Positions 8,184-16,071 of a stretch of DNA of 22,720 nucleotides are shown here, piece by piece (the stretch's first letter is position 1; each line of letters begins with the position of its first letter). The position numbers were made by a program, and so were the translations under genes. Location of the stretch: positions 1-22,720 of the forward strand of contig CALHWG010000064.1 of NCBI GenBank assembly GCA_938036745.1. Reading direction: 5' to 3'. The stretch is from an uncultured bacterium (GTDB taxonomy: Bacteria; Patescibacteriota; Saccharimonadia; Saccharimonadales; Saccharimonadaceae). Under the pieces are notes generated by a model. That model did not search any database, was not told the origin of the DNA, and saw only the letters and a program-made list of their open reading frames with translations.

Positions 8184-9119
8184 TTCATTGTGTAAAAATT
8201 CTGAGATTTTTATTGCCGCTTGAGCACCAGTTGCCGCAGCTACAACAATCTGTTTTTGTGCATTTTCAATTATATCACCAGAAGCATAAACTCTTGGAAT
8301 ATTTGTTTCGAAATTGCTATTTACAACAATCTCACCATAGTTATTAACTTCAACACCAGATTTTTTTGCAAAACCAGAATTCGGAATCAATCCAATAAAT
8401 TCAAAAATTGCCGCAGCTTTAATTTCAAAAGTTTTTTCACCTTCTTCAGTTTGTTGTTTTATACGAGCACCAATAATTTTTTCGCCAAAATCAGCCTTTT
8501 CGAAAATAAATTCCTTAATTTCAGTTTTTAAAAATAACTCAATTTTACCAGATTTAACTGCTTCAAAAAGTCGCTCTTGCAACACCGCTTGCGCCGAAAT
8601 TTCGCCCCGAACTAAAAGCTTAACTTTTGAAAATCGGCTCAAAAACAGAGCTTCAGTTACCGCAGAATTACCGCCACCAACTGCAATCAAATCTTTTCCA
8701 GCATAAAATGGACCATCGCAAGTTGCACAAGTATGAACACCTCGCCCAAAAAACTCTTCTTCTCGTGGCAAACCAAGCATTCTATATGAATTTCCCGTTG
8801 CAATCAAAACTGTTTTTGAATCAAATTTTTCGCCATCAATATCTAATCGCACAAAATTACCAAGATTTTCAAAACCTAAAGCTTCACCATAATCAAATTT
8901 TGCACCAAATTTTTCAGCCTGAATTCGCATCTTTTTTGAAAGCTCAAGCCCAGAAATTCCCTCATCAAAACCTGGATAGTTTTCAATTAAATCTGAAGTT
9001 GTTGCAATTCCGCCAAAAGCTACTTTTTCGAAAACTCGCACACTCAAGCCATCTCGTGCAGCATAAATTACCGCACTCAACGCAGATGGCCCTGAACCAA
9101 TAATTACCAAATCAGTCAT
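8178..9119 (-). CDS. trxB: Thioredoxin-disulfide reductase
   Basis: 313 aa cytoplasmic flavoenzyme that passes electrons from NADPH to thioredoxin. Visible are the N-terminal FAD-binding GSGPSALSAVIYAAR with GGIATTSDLIENYPGF after it, the redox-active pair CATC (Cys131, Cys134), the NADPH-binding GGGNSAVTEALFLSR, and a C-terminal ASGDI FAD motif. The length is normal. The start is the internal ATG at 9119, not the in-frame ATG at 9134, because GAGG (9129-9132) sits 9 nt upstream and the protein then begins MTDLVIIGSG as in the family; the longer form would overlap the FKBP gene. It is the last gene of the pheS operon and its ATG lies 1 nt after the FKBP stop. No thioredoxin gene is visible in the window. 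Confidence 0.95.
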   Translation of the reverse strand: MTDLVIIGSGPSALSAVIYAARDGLSVRVFEKVAFGGIATTSDLIENYPGFDEGISGLELSKKMRIQAEKFGAKFDYGEALGFENLGNFVRLDIDGEKFDSKTVLIATGNSYRMLGLPREEEFFGRGVHTCATCDGPFYAGKDLIAVGGGNSAVTEALFLSRFSKVKLLVRGEISAQAVLQERLFEAVKSGKIELFLKTEIKEFIFEKADFGEKIIGARIKQQTEEGEKTFEIKAAAIFEFIGLIPNSGFAKKSGVEVNNYGEIVVNSNFETNIPRVYASGDIIENAQKQIVVAAATGAQAAIKISEFLHNEK

Positions 9120-9120
9120 T

Positions 9121-9801
9121 TTAGTTTTCCTCAAGACTTGGCTGTGGAATTTCTTGGAATTCAGGAATTAACATTACGATAAATTTCAAAGGTGTATTTG
9201 GGCCAATAGTTTTTGAAGAATCTTCCTGATTAACTGAGCCCTGAGCACCATAAGCCTTATCCGCAGGAATAGATAATTCACGAATTCCGCCAACTTTCAT
9301 TCCTTTTAGACCTTCACTCCAGCCCTCAATTAAGCCCCATTTTTTGCCCTCTTTACGAAAAACAACTGGCGATTTTAACCTACCATTTTCAAAGCTTCCG
9401 TCAAAAACTGTACCATCAGGTTTCCAGCCAATATAATAAGCCTGGAATTTCGTTGTTGAATCTGTAAATTCTTCACCATTACCCTCTTTTAAATCTTTTC
9501 TCGTAAGTTCTTTTACGCTCGCAGCGTTAAATGCAACTGGAGCTTTTTCATATTCCTTAAAACTGTCGTAATATTTGGCTGAAAGTTCTTTCGCCTGCTC
9601 TTCAACCTTTTTTCTGTAATCTTGGTATTTTTTCAAAACTTGCGATTGTTTTTTTTGTGCTTCTGAATTACTCTCAGTCTGTAAGAATGAAGAAACATAA
9701 AGTGCCACAGTCGAAACGACCGTTAAAATTAAAATCACCCAAATTGAATATCTCTGCCAAGCTGGTGTACCAGTTTGTAATGAATTTTTCTTTGTTGCCA
9801 T
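9121..9801 (-). CDS. Membrane-anchored FKBP-type peptidyl-prolyl isomerase
   Basis: 226 aa. A hydrophobic helix (about residues 19-39) is followed by a Lys/Glu/Gln-rich coiled-coil-like linker (about 45-80) and a C-terminal FKBP domain (about 105-216). FKBP landmarks are the Tyr-rich strand AYYIGW, VFDGSF, the pocket Trp in IEGWSEGLKGMKVGG, IPADKAYG and the closing strand LKFIVMLI. It probably helps fold exported proteins on the outer face of the membrane; topology is inferred from the short basic N-terminus. AGGAGAAAAG directly precedes the ATG. It lies between pheT (8-nt gap) and trxB, and that pairing of a folding factor with a disulfide enzyme may be functional or simply operon packing. 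Confidence 0.93.
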   Translation of the reverse strand: MATKKNSLQTGTPAWQRYSIWVILILTVVSTVALYVSSFLQTESNSEAQKKQSQVLKKYQDYRKKVEEQAKELSAKYYDSFKEYEKAPVAFNAASVKELTRKDLKEGNGEEFTDSTTKFQAYYIGWKPDGTVFDGSFENGRLKSPVVFRKEGKKWGLIEGWSEGLKGMKVGGIRELSIPADKAYGAQGSVNQEDSSKTIGPNTPLKFIVMLIPEFQEIPQPSLEEN

Positions 9802-9809
9802 CTTTTCTC

Positions 9810-12305
9810 CTAAATTATCTTTCCGCCATTTTTTATGGCTTTTTCTTCAATTTTTTGCATAATTTCCCGAATCTCTTCACCATTCAAAGTTTTTTCGAAA
9901 GGCGTAATCTTAAATCGAATTGAAATATTTTTTGAGCCATCACAATTATTAAAAATATCAATCGGTGAAGTTTCAATATTAATTTCACTAAATTCATCAG
10001 AAATATTCTCAAAAATACTAAAAATTTCAGCAAATTTGCGATTTTCTTCAACGTTAATCGAAATATCACGCTCAACAGATTGGAATTTCGAAAAATCCCT
10101 AATTTTAACATTCGAATTTTCAATATTTTCAAGTAAAATTTGCAAATCAAGCTCAAATCCAGCAGTTGATTCTGGTAGTTTTAGAGCTTTTTGAACTGAT
10201 TTTCTAAACTCACCAATTACACCTAAAATCGTCATTTTGCCATTTTTAGAAATTTTCATTAAGGCCGAACGTTTTGGTTCAAATTCAGTTGAAAGTGGTG
10301 ATTTTTCAGTTTCAAATTTCACAAATTCTACATTTAAACCAAGCTTTTTAAATAGAAATTCTGCATAATTCTTTGCTTCATAAAATGCATTTTCGCCCTT
10401 ATTTTTTGCATAAACGAACGCCAATTTCTTCTGTTCAACTGGCACACTCTCATCATTCAAACCGAGTGATTTTTCAGTGATTTTATTCATTTCGAAAATT
10501 GCAAATTCACCAAAACCTGCACGAATATTCTGACTAATTTTAGAAAGCAAACTTGGCATTAAAGTTTGGCGATAATATTGTAAATCTGGCGAAATTGAAT
10601 TGATAATCTTGTAAGAGTTTTGTGGATCTTGGCCAACCTTTTCAAGCAAATCACCGTGAATAAAACTATAAGTCAAAACTTCATTTGCACCGCTTGCTGC
10701 TAAAATATCACGAATTTCAGATTGAAGCAAGTCGATTTTTGCTTTTTTTACCGCTTTAAAAGTTCGACTTGGCAGTTGCAATTTAATATTATCATAACCA
10801 TTCAATCGCCCAACTTCTTCAATTAAATCCTCCTCAATATGTAGATCGTTTCGCCAAAATGGAATCATAAAAGTTTCAGGATTTTCATTTTTTGCTAAAA
10901 TTCCAACATTTTCTAGAGTTTGCTGAATTTCTTCATTCGAAAAATCTGTTCCCAAAACTTGGTTAATTTTATCTTTCGAAACTGAAATTTCAGTTTTACT
11001 GTAATAAAAATCACTGTTCGAATCTACAACCTCACTCAAAGATTCTCCGCCAAGCGCCAAAATTCGCACGCCAAACAAATAAAGAACTTTTCGCGATATC
11101 ATTTCTGGCACACCTTTCGTAAAACGCGTAATTGCCTCCGAGAAAATTCCATGACGCATTTGTGTATTTCGCAAATTATAAAGATTAAATGTAGCGCTTT
11201 CCACTAAAATTCGTGTTGTATTTTCATCGATTGCGGTCGAAGCTCCACCCATTGCGCCAGCAAGCGCCACGGCCGTTTCAGCATTTTCACCAATTGCAAT
11301 CACGATATCTTGGTTGTTCATTTTGATTTTTTTGCCATCTAAAAGCTCTAATTCTTCATTTTCGAAAGCTTTTCGAACGGTAATTTTGATGTTTTCACTA
11401 CCGTTAATTTTTACTAATTTATCAAAATCAAATGTATGGAGTGGTTGCCCAGTTTCAAGCATAAGTTCATTTGCTAAATCAGTTATCGAATCAATTGGCC
11501 GCATTCCAGAACGCAAAAGATAAGTTTTTGCAATTGTTAAATTTGGATTTTTTAAAATTTTAGAGATATCAAAAACTGCCGCCGTGTAACGTTCACAAAT
11601 TTCAGGATCTTGAATTTCAACTTTAACCGTTTTATTGCTTTGAGCTTTAAAATTCAAGCCTCTTATAAAATCTGGCTCAACAAATTTTTGCCCCAAGATT
11701 CCTGCAACTTCACGAGCAAAGCCAACAATTCCAAAACAATCTGGGCGATGAGTCAAGCTTTTATTTTCAACTTCGAGCAGAAAATCATTTAATTCAAATT
11801 TCTCCGCAAAAGAATCACCTGCCTGAACACCGTTTTCGAAAACCTCTGGTGAAATTTCAAGAATACCATCATGTTCTTCTCCCAAACCAAGCTCACGAAG
11901 ACTTGCAATCATTCCGTTACTCATATGGCCCATTAGTTTTCGTGCGCCAAGCTTAAAGTTATCACCACCAAAAGTTTCTGGCACGATTGACTCTGGCGGA
12001 AGCCAAGCCACAAAAATACCAGCTCGCACATTTGGTGCACCACAAACCACCTGAATAAACCCGTCTTCATCGCGAGTAATATTTTTTCTTACACCACCAT
12101 CATCAATCTTGCATAGATTTAAATGATCTGAATTTTCAACTTTCTGCGCAGAAACAACCTTAGCAATAATCACATCTTTATACTTTTCGCCCAAATTTTC
12201 AATACTTTCAATTTCAACCAGCCTTGCACCAATCAATTTCGAAAGCTCACCAATATCTGGCAAATCTGGAACAAATTTTTTAAGCCAATTCACTGAAATT
12301 ATCAT
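9810..12305 (-). CDS. pheT: Phenylalanine-tRNA ligase beta subunit
   Basis: 831 aa, full length, partner of PheS in the alpha2beta2 enzyme that charges tRNA-Phe. The N-terminal EMAP/tRNA-binding fold (about residues 40-165) shows SDHLNLC and VVCGAPNVRAG. The central B3/B4 editing region includes HRPDCFGIVGFAREVAG and LANELMLETGQPLHTFD. The B5 and catalytic-like modules follow (DLIEEVGRLNGYDNI). The last ~95 residues form the ferredoxin-fold anticodon-binding domain (FSKFQSVERDISI through the ITPFEKTLNGEEI segment). The ATG overlaps the preceding 79-aa gene as ATGA (12302-12305), with AAGGAG upstream, so the two are translationally coupled. Confidence 0.98.
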   Translation of the reverse strand: MIISVNWLKKFVPDLPDIGELSKLIGARLVEIESIENLGEKYKDVIIAKVVSAQKVENSDHLNLCKIDDGGVRKNITRDEDGFIQVVCGAPNVRAGIFVAWLPPESIVPETFGGDNFKLGARKLMGHMSNGMIASLRELGLGEEHDGILEISPEVFENGVQAGDSFAEKFELNDFLLEVENKSLTHRPDCFGIVGFAREVAGILGQKFVEPDFIRGLNFKAQSNKTVKVEIQDPEICERYTAAVFDISKILKNPNLTIAKTYLLRSGMRPIDSITDLANELMLETGQPLHTFDFDKLVKINGSENIKITVRKAFENEELELLDGKKIKMNNQDIVIAIGENAETAVALAGAMGGASTAIDENTTRILVESATFNLYNLRNTQMRHGIFSEAITRFTKGVPEMISRKVLYLFGVRILALGGESLSEVVDSNSDFYYSKTEISVSKDKINQVLGTDFSNEEIQQTLENVGILAKNENPETFMIPFWRNDLHIEEDLIEEVGRLNGYDNIKLQLPSRTFKAVKKAKIDLLQSEIRDILAASGANEVLTYSFIHGDLLEKVGQDPQNSYKIINSISPDLQYYRQTLMPSLLSKISQNIRAGFGEFAIFEMNKITEKSLGLNDESVPVEQKKLAFVYAKNKGENAFYEAKNYAEFLFKKLGLNVEFVKFETEKSPLSTEFEPKRSALMKISKNGKMTILGVIGEFRKSVQKALKLPESTAGFELDLQILLENIENSNVKIRDFSKFQSVERDISINVEENRKFAEIFSIFENISDEFSEINIETSPIDIFNNCDGSKNISIRFKITPFEKTLNGEEIREIMQKIEEKAIKNGGKII

Positions 12306-12541
12306 TTATCACTCCTTCTTAATCCAAAAATATTTCTAATCATATCAGCAATAGGTTTTTCGAAAATCTTACAATAAAAACGTTGCCTGCCTCTACTAAA
12401 AGCTTCACAACGAGTGTCTTCTTCTGTAAAGGCTGAAACTCCGGCGAAAAATATAATGGCTGCTGCAAAAAATATCAAAGCAACCTTTAAACCCGCTAAA
12501 GATCGCTTTTTGTCTATTTCTCTCCATTCTTGCTCGGTCAT
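12302..12541 (-). CDS. 79-aa single-pass membrane protein between pheS and pheT
   Basis: Family not recognised. It has a charged N-terminus (TEQEWREIDKKRS), one strongly hydrophobic helix (about residues 17-38), then a 40-residue basic tail with two Cys (about 50 and 63). It is a genuine gene: it starts immediately after the pheS stop with AAAGGA as ribosome site, and its TGA overlaps the pheT ATG by 4 nt. It is fixed between the two subunits of one enzyme, which are usually adjacent. Whether it acts on PheRS, for example by placing it near the membrane, or is an unrelated insertion cannot be told from sequence. Confidence 0.75.
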   Translation of the reverse strand: MTEQEWREIDKKRSLAGLKVALIFFAAAIIFFAGVSAFTEEDTRCEAFSRGRQRFYCKIFEKPIADMIRNIFGLRRSDK

Positions 12542-13561
12542 TTAAAATTCCTTTAGAAATTCTAATTTTGCGCTTTCGAAATAACGAATATCCGAAATTC
12601 CATATTTAAGCATTACGAGACGCTCAATTCCTCCACCCCAGGCAAAACCACGATATTTTTTACTATCAATTCCGGCAGCTTCCAAAACATTTGGATGAAT
12701 CATTCCGCAGCCAAGCATTTCAAGCCATTCACCTTTTTTGCCACCAAGCGCCTCAGGTTTCTCGATTAAAAACTCAAGGCTTGGCTCAGTAAACGGAAAA
12801 TAGCCCGGCTGAGTGCGAATTTCTAGTTTTTGACCATAATATTCTTCGAAAAAAGCGTGAAGCGTACCAAGCATTTGCGCTAAGTTTGCATTTTTACTCA
12901 CGAAAACGCCCTCGCATTGATAAAAAGTATGCTCGTGTGTAGCGTCTAAATCTTCATTACGAAAAACTCGCCCATAAGAAACATGCGCAATTTGCCCTTC
13001 CTCTTCGAGTTGTTTTTTGCCATGTTTCAAAACACGGTTTTGCATTGTTGAGGTATGAGCTGGTGGAATAAAGTTTTCTTCAGTTCGAAAAGTATCGTAG
13101 CCATCTCGCGCTGGGTGATTTTCAGGGAAATTTAACGCACCAAACATATTCCAGTCGTTATCGATCTGGCGAGATTCTACTGCTTCAAAACCCATTCGTG
13201 TATAAATATCCACCACTTTTTCAAGCTCTTTTTGGAGCGGATGTTTCGAGCCATTTTCCGCACTCAAAAGTTGCGGTTTTTGAGAAATTTTATCACGCGA
13301 GCTTTCTGCAAAAGGTGCGGTAATATCAATTTCTTCAACTTCTGCGTTCTCTTTTTCTTCAAGTTTTTTCGAAACTTCAGCCTGAATTTCATTTTTTAAA
13401 TCATTCACCTTTGCACCAAATTCACCTTTTTGCTCATTTGGCAGAGTTGGAATAATTTTATAAAGTTCTTTAATTTTTGGCGATTTCAAAATATCGCTCG
13501 GGTTTTCGAGTACCTGAAGTTCCGCCAAAAGTTCATTTCTAATCTGTTGAATTTGTTCCAT
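12542..13561 (-). CDS. pheS: Phenylalanine-tRNA ligase alpha subunit
   Basis: 339 aa, catalytic subunit and class II synthetase. An N-terminal helical coiled coil (residues 1 to about 90) binds tRNA. The catalytic core follows, with HPLQKELEKVVDIYTRMGF, then motif 2 in FRNEDLDATHEHTFYQ (about 200-215), YFPFTEPS, GCGMIHPNVL, and motif 3 in GFAWGGGIERLVMLKYG (about 305-321). Length and motifs are normal. It is the first gene of a five-gene operon (pheS, 79-aa membrane protein, pheT, FKBP, trxB) with its own promoter at 13573-13601. There is no Shine-Dalgarno before the ATG; the leader would be only about 4-5 nt. Confidence 0.98.
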   Translation of the reverse strand: MEQIQQIRNELLAELQVLENPSDILKSPKIKELYKIIPTLPNEQKGEFGAKVNDLKNEIQAEVSKKLEEKENAEVEEIDITAPFAESSRDKISQKPQLLSAENGSKHPLQKELEKVVDIYTRMGFEAVESRQIDNDWNMFGALNFPENHPARDGYDTFRTEENFIPPAHTSTMQNRVLKHGKKQLEEEGQIAHVSYGRVFRNEDLDATHEHTFYQCEGVFVSKNANLAQMLGTLHAFFEEYYGQKLEIRTQPGYFPFTEPSLEFLIEKPEALGGKKGEWLEMLGCGMIHPNVLEAAGIDSKKYRGFAWGGGIERLVMLKYGISDIRYFESAKLEFLKEF

Positions 13562-13572
13562 AATTATCTTTA

Positions 13573-13601
13573 ATTATACCATAACAGTATCTTTTTGTCG
13601 A
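13573..13601 (-). promoter_or_regulatory. Promoter of the pheS operon
   Basis: Minus strand TCGACA (13596-13601), a 17-bp spacer and TATAAT (13573-13578) with extended -10 TGG. The hexamer ends 11 nt before the ATG, giving a very short leader. No T-box-like or attenuator structure fits in this space. Confidence 0.8.
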
Positions 13602-13612
13602 TTTTTAAAAAA

Positions 13613-13879
13613 TTAAACTCGCTGTGATGCCACCCAAATATAAAGCCCAAGCGCAACCAAAACTGCCACAAAAACTAAAAGCCATATAAAAGCTAGCCCT
13701 GTGGTTTCTTTTGTCCCTTCAAGATACGCGCTATCTTCAGGCTGAACGATTTCTCCTTTACTATTTGGATTTTCGCCCCCCTCTTTGAGTGAGTTTTTAA
13801 TCTGTTTTTCACGAAGCTCTGCTGCAATCTTTTCTTGCAACTCAGTTCGATTATCATCTTGTTTTACATATAAAGCCAT
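13613..13879 (-). CDS. 88-aa tail-anchored membrane protein
   Basis: Family not recognised. A soluble, charged N-terminal half with a helical Lys/Glu stretch (ELQEKIAAELREKQIK, about residues 13-28) and an acidic/polar linker lead to one C-terminal hydrophobic helix (about 61-84), followed only by SQRV. The large part therefore probably faces the cytoplasm. It is expressed from its own leaderless promoter, divergent from the aquaporin-like gene, and is followed by pheS after about 50 nt with no terminator, so read-through into the pheS operon is possible. Confidence 0.65.
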   Translation of the reverse strand: MALYVKQDDNRTELQEKIAAELREKQIKNSLKEGGENPNSKGEIVQPEDSAYLEGTKETTGLAFIWLLVFVAVLVALGLYIWVASQRV

Positions 13880-13885
13880 ATTTAT

Positions 13886-13894
13886 ATTGTATCA
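13886..13894 (-). promoter_or_regulatory. Extended -10 of the 88-aa gene, leaderless
   Basis: Minus-strand TGATACAAT with TACAAT at 13886-13891, 6 nt before the ATG, so transcription would begin at the A of the start codon. No convincing -35. Confidence 0.65.
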
Positions 13895-13898
13895 GATT

Positions 13899-13928
13899 TT
13901 GACATTTTCGAAAAGTTTATGATAAAAT
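13899..13928 (+). promoter_or_regulatory. Near-consensus promoter of the aquaporin-like gene
   Basis: A perfect -35 TTGACA (13899-13904), an 18-bp spacer and TAAAAT (13923-13928) preceded by an extended TGA. The predicted leader of about 23 nt holds AAGGAGGG (13947-13954) just before the ATG. By sequence it is the strongest promoter in the window. Confidence 0.88.
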
Positions 13929-13957
13929 ATAAACATAAGTTAAAATAAGGAGGGAAG

Positions 13958-14794
13958 ATGGCAACAAAAAAAGCCAATTTAAAGAAATCTTCAAAGACTG
14001 CTCACAAAAAAGTAACTGAAGAAGTTTTGAAAGTTGAAAAAACGGTTAAAGCTATCGTTAAGAATGATAAGAAAACTGACACTATCTTTCTTGAGGAAAT
14101 TTCAAAACCAAGTTTTATTTCAGCAGTAGCGCTTGAATTTATTGGAACATTTCTACTCGCGGCTGGTATTATTATTAGTCAAGGTCAACCAATCGGTGTA
14201 ATGTTTATTCTTATGTCAATTGTTTTAATTGCTGGAGGAATTAGTGGAGCTCACGTTAACCCATTAATTACAATCGGCGCTTGGGCAACTCGCAGGATTA
14301 ACACAATTAAAGCTATTTTTTATATCGTAGCTCAAGTTTTAGGTTCGATGGTTGCTTTTATGCTTTTGAATGCCTTTGTCGGCACACAAGATACTCTACA
14401 ATCATATGGTCAAAAACCGACTCTATTCACTGCAAACCCGATCCCAAAGGACAAGGAAATGCTAGTGCTTGCTGCTGAATTTATTGGCTCATTTATTTTT
14501 GCATTTTCTGTCGCAACTATAACTTCAAATAAAAAGAACGGAAATATGGCAAAAGCACTTGGCGTTGGCGGTGGTTTATACTTGGCAGTTTTAATTGCAG
14601 GGTCTCTCGCAACATCAATCGGATCTTCAGCAATAATTAACCCAGCAGTAGCATTCGCACTTCAAGCGTTTACCATAAAAGAACAGAACGTTCCTTATGC
14701 GATTGCAATTTATATCGGTGCAGCATTAATTGGCGGAATCCTTGGCTTTGCACTAAATCACTTAATCCAAAAATCAATTGAAGAAGAAAAATAA
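13958..14794 (+). CDS. Aquaporin/glycerol-facilitator family channel with altered pore motifs
   Basis: 278 aa. A Lys-rich hydrophilic extension (residues 1 to about 50, unusual for the family) precedes six membrane helices (about 53-73, 78-98, 117-140, 167-188, 201-220 and 246-270) and two half-helices. The first pore motif is Asn101-Pro-Leu instead of NPA (GAHVNPLITIG); the second is Asn228-Pro-Ala, but the following residue is Val231 where aquaporins carry the selectivity-filter Arg. It is therefore an MIP-family channel whose solute cannot be assigned; water, small polyols, gas or another neutral solute are all possible. It is a single gene with a strong promoter and ribosome site, ended by a terminator, suggesting high expression. 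Confidence 0.9.
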   Translation: MATKKANLKKSSKTAHKKVTEEVLKVEKTVKAIVKNDKKTDTIFLEEISKPSFISAVALEFIGTFLLAAGIIISQGQPIGVMFILMSIVLIAGGISGAHVNPLITIGAWATRRINTIKAIFYIVAQVLGSMVAFMLLNAFVGTQDTLQSYGQKPTLFTANPIPKDKEMLVLAAEFIGSFIFAFSVATITSNKKNGNMAKALGVGGGLYLAVLIAGSLATSIGSSAIINPAVAFALQAFTIKEQNVPYAIAIYIGAALIGGILGFALNHLIQKSIEEEK

Positions 14795-14806
14795 TTACCA
14801 ACAATA

Positions 14807-14836
14807 AAAAGAGCATCTTTCGAAAGTTGCTCTTTT
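14807..14836. terminator. Bidirectional terminator between the channel gene and rmuC
   Basis: AAAAGAGCA (14807-14815) pairs with TGCTCTTTT (14828-14836). Inside, after a T/T mismatch, CTTTCGAAAG is itself palindromic, so the stem can extend. It lies between two convergent stop codons. Confidence 0.85.
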
Positions 14837-14845
14837 AAATTTATT

Positions 14846-15946
14846 TTATTCACGAGGTTTATCAAGTATTTGTGGCTCAACTCCAATTTTATTATCTTCA
14901 CCCGAAATTTTCACCACATCTTTATCAATTTTACCAAGCTCTTTATGAGCATTATTAAAATGATTAACAGTTGTGCCAAGCGATTTTCCAAGACGTTGCA
15001 TTAGATCTTCGTATTTCGAAATATGCACACCCAGCTGTCCAACTCGCTTTTGAATCTCTTTGCTCTGCTCTTCAATTTTTAATGATTTCAAACCTTGCAA
15101 AACAGTTTGAAGATACGCCATAAAACTAGTTGGGCTAACCACGATTACACGCTTATCACGAAATGCATATTCGATCAAATCTCGTTCTGAACCCTGCGAA
15201 CCAACAACTCCAGTTAGAGCATCATAATACAAACTTTCACTAGGAATAAACATAAAAGCAAAATCCATGGTATTTTCATTCGGGCGAATATATTTCGAAG
15301 TTTCATCAATCCGCATTTTTAAATCATCGCGAACTCTTTTCGCCAAAATCTTTCGCTCTTCACCTTCAGATTCAACCATCCGATTATAATTTTCGAGGCT
15401 AAATTTTGAATCTACTGGTAAAATCTTATTTTTATCAAGAAAAATAACTGCATCGACAATTTCGCCATTTTTAAATTTATATTGAATCTCAAAAGCATTC
15501 GGTGGCAAAACGTTTTCAAGAACTTGCTCAAGATAAAACTCGCCTAGAACACCACGCTGTTTTGGATTTTGTAAGGCATTTTGAAGTGTTTTTAGCTCGT
15601 CCGCAACATTCACAACACGGTTATTTGTTTCATCGAGCTTTGTAAGCCTTTTCGAAACTTCTTCAACAATTTTCGAACTCTCAGAAATCTGTTTAGCCAT
15701 TGAATTTTGAATTTGAAAATTATTTCTCTCAAGCTTTTCTGAAACTTTCTCATTAAAATTGGTTAGGTTAGCATCAATATTTTCGCGCATTCTGTTTAAG
15801 CTTTTATTCAGCTCAATTACATCCATTTTTAGCAAATTTACACTTTGGTCTTCATTTTTCGAAGCTACAATTTTTGAAATTCGAAAAGACTGAAAAATCA
15901 AAACCGATGCCAAAATTACAATAATAATTATTAGTCCAATTTCCAT
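14846..15946 (-). CDS. rmuC: RmuC-family protein (putative nuclease limiting DNA rearrangement)
   Basis: 366 aa. An N-terminal membrane helix (about residues 3-20) is followed by a long coiled coil (about 38-125) and the RmuC core. The core begins at RGVLGEFYLEQVLENVLP (Glu136) and shows Asp165 in GEIVDAVIFL and PVDSKF (Asp179, Lys181), a pattern compatible with a PD-(D/E)xK nuclease active site. A C-terminal helical part (FMAYLQTVLQGLKSLKIEEQ) completes the family profile. In E. coli, rmuC mutants have altered inversion frequency at short inverted repeats; the biochemical activity is not well established. AAAAGGAGGGAATGA precedes the ATG and there is a separate promoter about 60 nt upstream. 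Downstream is a terminator shared with the channel gene. Confidence 0.94.
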   Translation of the reverse strand: MEIGLIIIIVILASVLIFQSFRISKIVASKNEDQSVNLLKMDVIELNKSLNRMRENIDANLTNFNEKVSEKLERNNFQIQNSMAKQISESSKIVEEVSKRLTKLDETNNRVVNVADELKTLQNALQNPKQRGVLGEFYLEQVLENVLPPNAFEIQYKFKNGEIVDAVIFLDKNKILPVDSKFSLENYNRMVESEGEERKILAKRVRDDLKMRIDETSKYIRPNENTMDFAFMFIPSESLYYDALTGVVGSQGSERDLIEYAFRDKRVIVVSPTSFMAYLQTVLQGLKSLKIEEQSKEIQKRVGQLGVHISKYEDLMQRLGKSLGTTVNHFNNAHKELGKIDKDVVKISGEDNKIGVEPQILDKPRE

Positions 15947-16013
15947 TCATTCCCTCCTTTTAAAACACAAAATACCTAATAAAAAATACGCGAACGATAA
16001 TAACTTATATTAA

Positions 16014-16022
16014 ATTATAGCA
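16014..16022 (-). promoter_or_regulatory. Extended -10 of rmuC
   Basis: Minus-strand TGCTATAAT with TATAAT at 16014-16019, giving a leader of about 60 nt that ends in a strong Shine-Dalgarno. It begins about 10 bp beyond the greA terminator. Confidence 0.65.
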
Positions 16023-16031
16023 TGTTTCAAC

Positions 16032-16060
16032 AAAAATAAAAGGCGCATTTAACGCCTTTT
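16032..16060 (-). terminator. Terminator of greA
   Basis: An 8-bp stem AAAAGGCG (16038-16045) with CGCCTTTT (16053-16060) and a 7-nt loop; on the minus strand a T run follows (16032-16036). It lies 12 nt past the greA stop. Confidence 0.85.
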
Positions 16061-16071
16061 TAAGTTTGAAT

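Noticed and set aside
9120..9134. trxB start at the ATG at 9134
   Set aside because: It overlaps the FKBP gene end and lacks a ribosome site; the ATG at 9119 has GAGG at 9 nt and gives the normal MTDLVIIGSG start.
12302..12305. UGA recoding to glycine, as in Gracilibacteria and Absconditabacteria
   Set aside because: TGA ends the 79-aa gene in an ATGA overlap with pheT, and I noticed no in-frame TGA inside the conserved genes I examined.
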